Source: Kiritimatiellia bacterium (GTDB lineage: Bacteria; Verrucomicrobiota; Kiritimatiellia; RFP12; UBA1067). Taken from it: 11,788 nt of DNA. The stretch's first letter is position 1, and every line of letters begins with the position of its first letter. Shown in pieces: positions 1 to 6,856 of this stretch. The translations under genes and the position numbers were made by a program. The notes below the pieces were generated by a model. It was given only the letters and a program-made list of their open reading frames with translations, made no database searches and was not told the origin of the DNA. The DNA lies in assembly GCA_017999015.1 (NCBI GenBank), contig JAGOBZ010000059.1, positions 1-11,788 on the forward strand, read 5' to 3'.

Positions 1-1296
1 CGCTGCCCGGCCAAGAACAAGGCCGACCCCTCCAAGAAGGCGATCAACATGGCCCCGCAGTTCCCGCTGCGCGCGCCGGAAGCCGCCAACTGGAAGTTCT
101 TCCTGGGCCTGCCCGAGGCGGACGCCGCCAAGCTCAACCCGACGACCATTCAGGGCAGCCAGCTCAAGCGCCCGCTCTTCGAGTTCTCCGGCGCCTGCGC
201 CGGCTGCGGCGAGACGCCGTACCTCAAGCTGCTGACCCAGCTCGCGGGCGACCGCCTGCTGATCGGCAACGCGACCGGCTGCTCGTCGATCTACGGCGGC
301 AACCTGCCGACCACCCCCTACTGCACGCGCGAGGACGGCCGCGGCCCGTCGTGGTCCAACTCGCTCTTCGAAGACGCCGCCGAGTTCGCTTTCGGCATGC
401 GCCTGACGGCCGACAAGCTGAACGGCTACGCGCTGGAGCTGGTCGATCAGCTCATCGCCGCCGAGAAGGCGCCGGCCGCGCTCAAGGCCGTGGCCCAGAA
501 GATCAAGGAGACCGACCAGAAGAGCGGCGAGGGCGTCGAAGCCATGCGCGCGCTGGTGGCGGAGCTGAAAAAGCTGATCGGCGACGGTTCCTGCTGCGCC
601 ACGTGCAAGAGCCTGCTGAGCGTGGCGGATTATCTGGTCCGCAAATCGGTCTGGGCGGTCGGCGGTGACGGCTGGGCGTATGACATCGGCTACGGCGGCC
701 TCGACCACGTGCTCGCCTCCGGGCGCAACATCAAGATCCTGGTGCTTGACACCGAGGTCTATTCCAACACCGGCGGCCAGGCTTCGAAATCCACGCCTCT
801 CGGCGCGATCGCGAAGTTCGCGGCCTCCGGCAAGGGGCAGATGAAGAAGAACCTCGGCATGATCTCGATGACCTACAAGAACATCTACGTCGCGCAGGTC
901 AGCCTGGGCGCCAATCCGGCGGCCACGGTCAAGGCGTTCGCCGAGGCCGAGGCGTACGACGGGCCGGCGATCATCATCGCCTACTCGCACTGCATCGCGC
1001 ACGGCATCGACATGGTGGACGGTTTGGAGCGCCAGAAGGTCGCTGTGGAGACGGGGCACTTCCCGCTGTACCGCTACCATCCGGAACTCGCCGCCCAAGG
1101 CAAAAACCCGCTGCAGCTCGACAGCAAGGCGCCGACGCAGTCGTTCGCCGAGACCGCGCTGAAGGAAAACCGCTTCAAGCAGCTCCTGAAGCTCAATCCG
1201 GATGCCGAGGCGATGCTGCAGAAAGCCGAAAAGCAGTTCAAAGATAACTTTGTGATGCTTCAGGCTCTGGCCAACCTGCCGCAATCGCAAGGTTAA
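1..1296 (+). CDS. nifJ: Pyruvate:ferredoxin (flavodoxin) oxidoreductase, C-terminal part (5' end outside window)
   Basis: The product catalyses CoA-dependent oxidative decarboxylation of pyruvate to acetyl-CoA and CO2, passing electrons to ferredoxin or flavodoxin in the cytoplasm. The frame is open from base 1 (R-C-P-A-K-N-K) through the ATG at 49, so that ATG is internal; 431 codons are visible of a protein that is usually about 1,170-1,200 residues. What is present is the end of the ferredoxin-like insert and the thiamine-diphosphate (TPP) domain. Cysteines at fragment residues 66, 69 (CAGC), 94 (TGCSS) and 331 (YSHC) match the four ligands of the TPP-proximal 4Fe-4S cluster. GDGWAYDIGYGG (from 222) and YSNTGGQASKSTP (from about 254) form the TPP/Mg2+ site. 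An additional CCATC cluster lies near 198-202. The family and single-chain architecture are clear. An intrinsic terminator follows about 20 nt after the stop, so this is the last gene of its transcript. Confidence 0.96.
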   Translation, partial: RCPAKNKADPSKKAINMAPQFPLRAPEAANWKFFLGLPEADAAKLNPTTIQGSQLKRPLFEFSGACAGCGETPYLKLLTQLAGDRLLIGNATGCSSIYGGNLPTTPYCTREDGRGPSWSNSLFEDAAEFAFGMRLTADKLNGYALELVDQLIAAEKAPAALKAVAQKIKETDQKSGEGVEAMRALVAELKKLIGDGSCCATCKSLLSVADYLVRKSVWAVGGDGWAYDIGYGGLDHVLASGRNIKILVLDTEVYSNTGGQASKSTPLGAIAKFAASGKGQMKKNLGMISMTYKNIYVAQVSLGANPAATVKAFAEAEAYDGPAIIIAYSHCIAHGIDMVDGLERQKVAVETGHFPLYRYHPELAAQGKNPLQLDSKAPTQSFAETALKENRFKQLLKLNPDAEAMLQKAEKQFKDNFVMLQALANLPQSQG

Positions 1297-1316
1297 GAGG
1301 ATGACATCCTGAACGA

Positions 1317-1353
1317 CGGGTGCCGGCGATTACACGCCGGCGCCCGTTTTTTT
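1317..1353 (+). terminator. Rho-independent terminator of nifJ
   Basis: A 12-bp stem (cgggtgccggcg paired with cgccggcgcccg, one G-T wobble) encloses the 6-nt loop attaca and is followed directly by seven T. It begins 20 nt after the nifJ stop codon. Read from the opposite strand the hairpin has no T-tract after it, so it should not terminate the convergent cytochrome gene. Confidence 0.88.
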
Positions 1354-1373
1354 CGGCACAGCAAATTCTGGGA

Positions 1374-3647
1374 TTACCGGTCCGGCTCATGTCCCTGTCG
1401 GGGAAGCTGGCTGCTCAACCGCTCCGCCAGCGAGGTGATTTCAGGGGAAGTTACGCCGCGTTGAATGGCTGTTTGCAGCGTTTTGGCCGCCTCGTTCACG
1501 TTGCCCCGCATCATCAGGTAGTAGGCGTGGGTATAAACATAACCCGCATGTTGCGGCACCAGTTCGGCAGCGCGCCGGCATAGGGCGATACCCTCTGCCG
1601 TGGGGGCGGCGCGGTTGAGCAGCACCCCGAGATTGTAGGCGGCCTGCGCCAGGGAAGGATCAGCGGCAAGCGCCGCGCGGAAGTGACGCTCGGCGCCTGA
1701 CATGTCGTTTTGTTCGGCCAGCGCCATGCCGAGGTTGAGATGCACGGCCGGGTTGCGCGGGTCCGCCGCTTCGGCCTTGCGCAGCAGCGCGATGGAGGCA
1801 TGCAGGTCGCCGCGCCGCGCCTGCATCATGGAGGCGTTAACCAGGGGCGGCACCATGTCGGGCCGCAGCCGCGTGGCATGCGCGTAGGAGGCGAGCGCCT
1901 GATCGGTCTGTCCGCGCGCCTCGAAATAGTTGCCGAGGTTGTAATGCGAGGCCCATGAATCCGGCATGCAGCGATGGCTCGCCTCCAGTTCGCGGAAGGC
2001 CGCTTCGCAGGCCGCGCGGGCCGACGGCAGATCGAGCAACCCCTGCGGATAGCGGGCCAGCGCAGTGGCTGCGGCGAGGCGGACGACGCGATAATCATCT
2101 TTCGCGGCGGTCACCAGGACGCTGAAATTCTGCTGCGAGACGTCGTCCGCCAGCAGCGCGGCGGCCGAGGAACGGAGCAGCGGGTGGGTGTGGGTCAGGG
2201 CTTGGCGGATTGCGGGCCCTTTGCGCGGGTCTGCGCAGGGGGCCAGCAGGCGCAGCAGCGAGACCGCCAAGATCGGGTCGCTGGCAGGATCGGCGATCAC
2301 GGCCAGCAGGTCGTCGAGCCGCGACCAGTTCCGTTTGCGGGCCGCGTCGATGAGGTCTGCGCGCCGCAGGACCGGCGCCTGATAATCGCGTGATCGCCAG
2401 GCGCGCACGCGGGTGTCTGCCCAGTGCGCGTCTTTGTCGGTGTGGCACAGATTACAGGCATTGGGCGAGCCATAGGCGAGTGTGGCCGCCGGAGCGGGCG
2501 GACGCATCGAATGGTCGGAGCGGCGCATGCGCGCGAAGGTGGTCATCGGCATGTGGCAGGAGACGCACTGGTTGCCGGCGCTGCCGGCCGGGTGGCGGGT
2601 GTGCGCCGTGGCGTTCTCGACGCGCGACCGGTGGCACGGCAGGCAGGATTCGTTGGTCCGCTCGCCGGCGAAACGGTAGCGCCCGCTTGAGGTGTGGCAA
2701 TGGGTGCAATCGAGCTTGCCGGCTTTCACGCAAGGGCTGGTGAGCCAGAGCGTGTAGGTGTAATTCTCGCCGAGATCGCGGCCGTCAGGATAAAAATCGG
2801 GGCTTTCAAAGGCGATCAGGTCGTAGTGGTCAAAGAAGCGGTCGCGCGGCGTGAAGGTGTCGGTGAGCGGCCTCAGCTTGGCGTGGCAGGTGGCGCAGGT
2901 CTCATCGCTTTGCACGCGCGTCATGTTGCGCATACTGATGAGCTTGAGGTCGGCCGGAGGCTGGTTGGTGGGGGCTGCGCGACAGACGCGGATGTGTTCG
3001 CCTCCGGGGCCGTGGCACGATTCGCAACTGATGCCGGGCTCACGCCAGACCGTACGGTAGGTGTCGGTTGCAGCGTCGTAATTCTTGGCGATCTGGCTGA
3101 CGTGGCAGCCGAAGCAGGCGGTGTTGAATGTGAGCTGCGGATCGCGCCAGTGCAGGGCCTCGTCAACGGTGCCGTCGTTGAAGTGACGGAGCATGCTGCC
3201 GGCCGCATCGAACCAGCCGTTGCTGCGCACATCGTAGGCGACCGGCAGCACTTGCAGGCGGCCGCGCTGCATCGGGGTCAGCAGGTAATAAATATTTTTT
3301 CCGCCCATCGCATGCATGATCGGATAGGACGTGCGGGTGCCGTCCGGCTGCTCTTCGATCACGGCGCGCACTGCCGCGTCGGTGCGGTAACGGCTGGCGC
3401 CGATCGTGATCGCGTTCGTCAACGGTGCGAGTGCGCGGCGACTGAACGTTTCGTCAGCCGGCTGCATCGCGAGCCCGTGGTGCGACGTGGCCCACAACTC
3501 ATAAAATTGTGCATGGCATTCGCGGCAGCTTTCTGAACCGGCGAACATGTCGTCCTTCTGCCGTCGTTCGCGCGCGCATCCGGCCGCGAGCGCCAGCACG
3601 GCGCCTAGCTTTCCGAGCGATTTCCATGTCATGACGTAACGTGTCAT
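1374..3647 (-). CDS. Octaheme c-type cytochrome lipoprotein with HEAT-like and TPR C-terminal region
   Basis: Probable exported electron-transfer protein of 757 aa. Eight CXXCH haem c motifs are visible: CRECH 41, CFGCH 178, CESCH 208, CATCH 251, CTHCH 314, CLPCH 335, CVSCH 361 and CNLCH 398. The N-terminus has basic residues, a short hydrophobic stretch and LAAGC at 20-24, consistent with a type II signal and lipidation at Cys24, although Ala at -3 is less typical. Residues about 425-540 look like HEAT-type helical pairs (LLRSSAAALLADD, VVRLAAATALARYP). About 565-745 holds four or five TPRs (SHYNLGNYFEARGQTDQAL, AVHLNLGMALAEQNDMSGA, AAYNLGVLLNRA). The haem part resembles cytochrome c554-like multihaem proteins; substrate and partners are unknown. 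An alternative start is Met6 (3632), which keeps the signal peptide; neither start has a good Shine-Dalgarno (SD) site. It is convergent with nifJ and divergent from ldh. Confidence 0.87.
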   Translation of the reverse strand: MTRYVMTWKSLGKLGAVLALAAGCARERRQKDDMFAGSESCRECHAQFYELWATSHHGLAMQPADETFSRRALAPLTNAITIGASRYRTDAAVRAVIEEQPDGTRTSYPIMHAMGGKNIYYLLTPMQRGRLQVLPVAYDVRSNGWFDAAGSMLRHFNDGTVDEALHWRDPQLTFNTACFGCHVSQIAKNYDAATDTYRTVWREPGISCESCHGPGGEHIRVCRAAPTNQPPADLKLISMRNMTRVQSDETCATCHAKLRPLTDTFTPRDRFFDHYDLIAFESPDFYPDGRDLGENYTYTLWLTSPCVKAGKLDCTHCHTSSGRYRFAGERTNESCLPCHRSRVENATAHTRHPAGSAGNQCVSCHMPMTTFARMRRSDHSMRPPAPAATLAYGSPNACNLCHTDKDAHWADTRVRAWRSRDYQAPVLRRADLIDAARKRNWSRLDDLLAVIADPASDPILAVSLLRLLAPCADPRKGPAIRQALTHTHPLLRSSAAALLADDVSQQNFSVLVTAAKDDYRVVRLAAATALARYPQGLLDLPSARAACEAAFRELEASHRCMPDSWASHYNLGNYFEARGQTDQALASYAHATRLRPDMVPPLVNASMMQARRGDLHASIALLRKAEAADPRNPAVHLNLGMALAEQNDMSGAERHFRAALAADPSLAQAAYNLGVLLNRAAPTAEGIALCRRAAELVPQHAGYVYTHAYYLMMRGNVNEAAKTLQTAIQRGVTSPEITSLAERLSSQLPRQGHEPDR

Positions 3648-3655
3648 CTGCGCGT

Positions 3656-3684
3656 ATCATACTGAGCCCTACCGCACGGCGCAA
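3656..3684 (-). promoter_or_regulatory. Candidate sigma70-type promoter for the cytochrome gene
   Basis: On the minus strand TTGCGC (3679-3684) and TATGAT (3656-3661) are separated by exactly 17 nt. The -10 box matches TATAAT at five of six positions and the -35 box matches TTGACA at four of six. Transcription would begin at about 3649, practically at the Met1 ATG (3645-3647). That implies either a leaderless message or use of the Met6 ATG at 3632. Prediction by eye only. Confidence 0.5.
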
Positions 3685-3703
3685 GCGCGCGCGCACCGAT
3701 AAC

Positions 3704-3722
3704 GCACCCCGCGCCGGGGTGC
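3704..3722. repeat. Perfect GC-rich inverted repeat in the cytochrome/ldh divergent spacer
   Basis: The 8-bp arms gcaccccg and cggggtgc flank the 3-nt centre cgc with no mismatch. No T-tract follows on either strand, so it is not a standard terminator. It lies just upstream of the cytochrome -35 box and of the AT-rich inverted repeat before ldh. It could be a protein-binding site shared by the divergent genes or a chance GC-rich hairpin. Confidence 0.4.
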
Positions 3723-3744
3723 TGTGATATTCCCTCTTGCTCCA

Positions 3745-3768
3745 ATTAAATTATTGTGGTACTTTAAT
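3745..3768 (+). promoter_or_regulatory. AT-rich imperfect palindrome upstream of ldh, possible operator
   Basis: The arms attaaatta and tactttaat are complementary at eight of nine positions around the centre ttgtgg. It is the most AT-rich stretch of an otherwise GC-rich spacer, 118 bp before the ldh start. That is a plausible place for a transcription factor site or core promoter. It does not match a full Rex, FNR or CRP consensus. No convincing sigma70 -35/-10 pair for ldh was found around it. Confidence 0.33.
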
Positions 3769-3829
3769 GCCTGAATTGCGGCGTTTAGGCGAACCGTCAG
3801 GCGGTGACCTGCGACAGGGAAGCGGAAAC

Positions 3830-3889
3830 ATGAATAATGAGGGCGGCTGGGCCGAACGCGGAGGCGTTGGGAAAGAGGAGGAAAAATGA
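3830..3889 (+). CDS. Possible 19-codon leader peptide overlapping the ldh start
   Basis: A short ORF, MNNEGGWAERGGVGKEEEK, ends in a TGA that overlaps the ldh ATG as ATGA, the classic arrangement for translational coupling. A weak SD-like AGGGA (3816-3820) lies 9 nt before its ATG. Its last codons are the ldh Shine-Dalgarno region (aaagaggaggaaaa), so the Lys-Glu-Glu-Glu-Lys tail may simply be the ribosome binding site read as codons. It does not look like a known attenuation leader (no run of one amino acid). Such ORFs arise easily by chance; I keep it only for the exact overlap and position. Confidence 0.25.
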   Translation: MNNEGGWAERGGVGKEEEK

Positions 3890-4869
3890 ACGTGGCAAAA
3901 CGCAAAGTCGTGGTTGTGGGGGCGGGCGACGTCGGCGCCTCGTTCGCTTACGCCCTGGCGCAGGCGGGGCTGGGCGAGGAGATTGCGCTGGTTGATCGGA
4001 ACGACGACCTCGCCCGGGGGCAGGCGCTCGATCTCGCGCACGGACTGCCGTTCGTGTCGCCTGTGAACATCCATGCCGGCACTGCAGATGACTACGCCGG
4101 CGCCGCAGTGATCGTTATCACAGCCGGCGCCAAACAGCGGCCCGGCGAATCGCGGCTCAACCTGCTCGGCCGTAACGCGGCCATCGTCTCGGAGATCATG
4201 GACGCGATTGTTGTGAGCGGTTCCCGGGCTGCGGTGGTCATCGTCACCAATCCGGTCGACATCCTGACGCATGTGGCGCTGCGCCGTTCCGGCCTACCTC
4301 CGCAGCGGATATTCGGCTCGGGCACGGTGTTGGACAGTGCGCGCTTCCGCTACCTGCTGAGCCGTCATTGCGGGGTCGATGTACGAAATGTGCACGCTTA
4401 TGTCCTCGGCGAACACGGCGACAGTGAAGTCGCCGCCTGGTCGATGACCCATGTGGCGGGGATGCCCATTGCCGACTATTGCGCTGTCTGCGGCCGCTGC
4501 GACGGATGGCGGCAGGCCAGGGAAGAGATCGTGCAGCAGGTACGCGACTCGGCCTACCACATCATCGGCTACAAGGGGTCAACCTGCTACGGCATCGGCC
4601 TGGCGCTGGTGCGAATCGTCGGTGCGGTGCTGCGCAACGAACGGAGCGTGCTGACCGTTTCAAGCCTGATGGACGGCGCGTATGGCATCCACGGAGTCTG
4701 TCTCAGCGTCCCCTGCATCGTGGGCGCTGGCGGCGTCGAACAGGTCATTAGAGGCCGTCTGGCCGATGATGAGGCGTCAGCGTTGCAGCACTCGGCAGAA
4801 CTGCTCCGTCAAACCTTAGCCGCACTCGATGCGTCGGTGGCGGACTCAACCGCATCCCAATCCTGTTAA
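3886..4869 (+). CDS. ldh: L-lactate dehydrogenase (NAD-dependent)
   Basis: The enzyme interconverts pyruvate and L-lactate with NADH/NAD+ in the cytoplasm, regenerating NAD+ during fermentation. At 327 aa it has the usual length. GAGDVG (12-17) is the Rossmann loop and Asp38 the NAD-selecting acid. AGAKQRPGESR carries Gln84 at the substrate-specificity position, where malate dehydrogenases carry Arg, followed by Arg90. Further hallmarks are TNPVD (121-125), GTVLDSARFR with Asp150 and Arg153, catalytic His177 in GEHGDSE, and Thr233 in KGSTC. A strong SD, gaggagg, lies 5 nt before the ATG. The last codons and the TAA stop lie within a short repeat (4859-4884), so the C-terminal Ser-Gln-Ser-Cys may be repeat-derived. 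Malate dehydrogenase is the main alternative and is disfavoured by Gln84. No T-tract terminator is seen downstream. Confidence 0.93.
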   Translation: MNVAKRKVVVVGAGDVGASFAYALAQAGLGEEIALVDRNDDLARGQALDLAHGLPFVSPVNIHAGTADDYAGAAVIVITAGAKQRPGESRLNLLGRNAAIVSEIMDAIVVSGSRAAVVIVTNPVDILTHVALRRSGLPPQRIFGSGTVLDSARFRYLLSRHCGVDVRNVHAYVLGEHGDSEVAAWSMTHVAGMPIADYCAVCGRCDGWRQAREEIVQQVRDSAYHIIGYKGSTCYGIGLALVRIVGAVLRNERSVLTVSSLMDGAYGIHGVCLSVPCIVGAGGVEQVIRGRLADDEASALQHSAELLRQTLAALDASVADSTASQSC

Positions 4870-4884
4870 TCCTGTCATCCTGTC
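4859..4884. repeat. Short tandem repeat (aatcctgt type) overlapping the ldh stop codon
   Basis: Three consecutive copies: aatcctgtt, aatcctgtc and atcctgtc. The ldh TAA is formed at the junction of the first two copies. I recall similar 'cctgttaatcctgtc' strings as dispersed repeats next to genes in several PVC-type and environmental genomes; that recollection is unverified here. Copy number elsewhere in this genome cannot be seen. Confidence 0.6.
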
Positions 4885-5008
4885 TAGAAAAACCGTCGTT
4901 TTGGGGAATCGGTTAGCCGGCCGGGATGCGCGAAGTGCATGCGTTTCTGGTTTTACAGACTTCTCATACCACGGCCGAAAAGTTCTTAGATTATATGCGG
5001 GCATCAGG

Positions 5009-5071
5009 CACACGGGAGGGGCAAGCGTCTGCCTGCCTCTGGACGAGCAGACGCTCGTCCCTCCCTGTGTG
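5009..5071. repeat. Long imperfect inverted repeat (REP-like palindromic element) between ldh and ade
   Basis: Arm 5009-5032 (from cacacgggaggggc to gcgtctgc) pairs with arm 5047-5071 (gcagacgctc to ccctgtgtg) at 22 of 25 aligned positions with one bulge, around a 14-nt loop. A nested perfect hairpin, ggacgagc-agac-gctcgtcc (5041-5060), could form instead. The element sits between the convergent 3' ends of ldh and ade. It has no T-tract, so it may be an mRNA 3'-end stabiliser, a dispersed palindrome or a decayed mobile repeat. The rest of 4870-5112 holds short ORFs on both strands with no recognisable product and no RBS; I regard it as non-coding. Confidence 0.6.
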
Positions 5072-5112
5072 TGGGACCGCTCGTTTAGTCCATACACTTT
5101 TCGGCAATGGTA

Positions 5113-6759
5113 TCAGAGGGACTCTTCGAACAGGGGGACGTGGCGGAAGACCTGACCGTCGAAAAGGCCTTTGTCCGTCAGCTTCAGGCTGGGGATGACC
5201 GAGAGCGCGAGGAAAGAGAGGGTCATGAAGGGTGCCGAAAGGGGCGAACCCAGGATCTTCGCGAGGCGATCACAGTCCGAGTAGGCCTTGGCCACCCGCT
5301 CGGCGGGCTCTGTGGAGATCAGGCCGGCCAGCGGCAGCGGCAGCGAGGTGAGGATCTTGCGGTTGCTGTCGGCGACTGCCAGGCCGCCGCGGTGGTGGAC
5401 AACCTCGTTGATCGCGGCCGCCAGGGCATTGTCCGAGGCGCCGATCGCGATGATGTGGTGAGAATCGTGGGCGACGCTGGTTGCGAGCGCGCCGCGCCTC
5501 AGGCCGAACCCTTTGACCAGGCCGATCGCGGGGGCCGCGGGGGCGTAGCGGTTGCAGACGACGAGCTTCGCGAGATCGCGCTCGGGGTCTGCGGCGACCG
5601 CGCCTTGGCTGATGCTGGGCGTCTCAAGCAGGTGGGCGGTGATCAGTTCGCCGTCGCGGACCCCGATGACCCGCGCGCGGCGTCCGGGCTGGGCCGGGAT
5701 GCGCAGCGCATCGGCGGTGATCGGGAGCGCGGCGAAATTGTTTTCGACGCGCGCTTCGCCGGCGGGCAGCAGCGAGACGCCTCCGCGGGCGACGCACTGG
5801 CCGTGCAGCCAGACCTCGCGTGGCTGGAAGGTGCGCAGATCGTCGACGATTTGGAAATCCGCGCTGTCGCCGGGCTGGAGCAGGCCGAGCGGGAGGCGGT
5901 AGTGGCGCACGGGATTGACGCAGGCCGCCTGCAGGATGGTCTGGAGGGCAAGGCCCTGCCGGAAGGCGGTGGCCGCGATGAAGTTGATGTGGTCGCGCAG
6001 CAAGTCGTCCGGGTGTTTGTCATCGCTACAGAGCATGCAGAGTTCCGGGAAGCGCGGCAGCAGGGGCAGGAAGGGCTCGAAGCGGCGCGCGGCGGAGCCG
6101 TAGCGGACCTGGAGCTTGATGCCGGCCTTGAGCTTCTCGCGCGCCTCTTCGAAGGTCAGGCTCTCGTGGTCGGTCGTGATGCCGGCCGCGGCGTAAGCGC
6201 GCATGGCGTCGCCGCCGAGGCCGGGCGCGTGGCCGTCGATCGGCAGGCCGCGACGGTGCGCGGCGTCGAGCTTCGCCTGGACGGAAGGGTCGTGGCCGAG
6301 CACGCCCGGCACGTTCATCATCTCGGCGAGATGCGTGATGCCGGGCAGGTCGAGCAGGCGCGCGACCACCTCGGGCCCCAGTTCGGCGCCGGCGGTTTCG
6401 AAGGGGGTGGCCGGCACGCAGGAGGGGACGCCGAACCCGAAGACAAAGGGGGTCTGGCGGGCGAGTTCCAGCATCAACGCCACGCCGCGCTCGCCCAGCA
6501 CGTTGGCGATTTCGTGGGGATCGGCCACGGCGGCGAGCGTGCCGTGCACCACGGCGGCGCGCGCGAAGGCGGCGGGGGTGAGCATCGAGCTTTCAATATG
6601 GACGTGCGCGTCGACGAAGCCGGGCAGGATGTAGCCGGGGGCCGGATTGGGTTCGTGCTCGACGGCGGCGATCGTGCCGTGCTCCGAAAGGATCAGGCGC
6701 GCGCCGAAGCTGGTTTTCTGGACAGGGTCAACCAAGGTACCCATAAAGGTGTGCGGCAT
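5113..6759 (-). CDS. ade: Adenine deaminase
   Basis: Hydrolyses adenine to hypoxanthine and ammonia (purine salvage), a cytoplasmic metal-dependent amidohydrolase. With the start at 6759 it has 548 aa, typical for the family. In order: PGFVDAHVHIESSML with metal-binding His52/His54; ADPHEIANV (79-87); GHAPG (176-180); TDHE (196-199); SDDKHPDD (245-252), the family's metal/substrate motif; then the C-terminal adenine-deaminase domain with TSVAHDSHHI (427-436). The frame is open upstream to ATGs at 6789 and 6870, but neither has an SD. The 6789 ATG falls inside a likely -10 box and 6870 lies in the rplM promoter, whereas 6759 is preceded by GGAG. It is transcribed divergently from rplM and convergently with ldh. 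A long opposite-strand open frame over it is a high-GC shadow. Confidence 0.96.
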   Translation of the reverse strand: MPHTFMGTLVDPVQKTSFGARLILSEHGTIAAVEHEPNPAPGYILPGFVDAHVHIESSMLTPAAFARAAVVHGTLAAVADPHEIANVLGERGVALMLELARQTPFVFGFGVPSCVPATPFETAGAELGPEVVARLLDLPGITHLAEMMNVPGVLGHDPSVQAKLDAAHRRGLPIDGHAPGLGGDAMRAYAAAGITTDHESLTFEEAREKLKAGIKLQVRYGSAARRFEPFLPLLPRFPELCMLCSDDKHPDDLLRDHINFIAATAFRQGLALQTILQAACVNPVRHYRLPLGLLQPGDSADFQIVDDLRTFQPREVWLHGQCVARGGVSLLPAGEARVENNFAALPITADALRIPAQPGRRARVIGVRDGELITAHLLETPSISQGAVAADPERDLAKLVVCNRYAPAAPAIGLVKGFGLRRGALATSVAHDSHHIIAIGASDNALAAAINEVVHHRGGLAVADSNRKILTSLPLPLAGLISTEPAERVAKAYSDCDRLAKILGSPLSAPFMTLSFLALSVIPSLKLTDKGLFDGQVFRHVPLFEESL

Positions 6760-6765
6760 GACAGG

Positions 6766-6771
6766 CTCTCC
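6766..6771 (-). promoter_or_regulatory. Ribosome binding site that fixes the ade start
   Basis: On the minus strand ggagag lies six bases before the ATG at 6759 (ggagagcctgtcATG). The two longer in-frame starts (6789 and 6870) have no comparable purine-rich sequence, so this site supports the 548-residue protein. Confidence 0.6.
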
Positions 6772-6784
6772 GTTCAATTCCGGT

Positions 6785-6813
6785 AGCATAACGCAGGCCG
6801 GAGCAGGCGGCAA
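6785..6813 (-). promoter_or_regulatory. Candidate sigma70-type promoter for ade
   Basis: On the minus strand TTGCCG (6808-6813) and TATGCT (6785-6790) are 17 nt apart, each matching consensus at four of six positions. Transcription from about 6778 gives a leader of roughly 18 nt containing the GGAG ribosome site, consistent with translation from 6759. No purine-riboswitch-like structure is possible in so short a leader. Confidence 0.45.
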
Positions 6814-6856
6814 CCGAATACAAAGAAATGTTGCGTAAAAACCGTAAACTTGCCCG

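Noticed and set aside
3289..3301. AT-rich patch with an A6 run in the cytochrome coding strand, a possible slippage site
   Set aside because: The frame continues normally on both sides through the haem motifs, no alternative frame of interest follows, and Lys-Asn-Ile-Tyr codons explain the composition.
2694..3536. 280-codon plus-strand open frame opposite the cytochrome gene
   Set aside because: The minus strand carries eight CXXCH motifs and TPRs in frame. The plus frame has no recognisable domain and reads like a codon-position shadow.
3758..3771. Sigma54-like TGGTAC-N5-TGC upstream of ldh
   Set aside because: The GG and GC elements are one base closer than the strict -24/-12 spacing, and no other evidence (such as an enhancer-binding site) was seen.
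4846..5198. Several 80-110 codon ORFs on both strands in the ldh-ade spacer
   Set aside because: They run through repeats and the palindromic element, have no SD, and show no domain; their peptides are translations of the repeat units.
5107..6786. 559-codon open frame on the plus strand across the whole ade gene
   Set aside because: It is antisense to a fully motif-supported adenine deaminase, is rich in Gly/Arg/Glu/Ala as high-GC shadow frames are, and has no recognisable domain or RBS.
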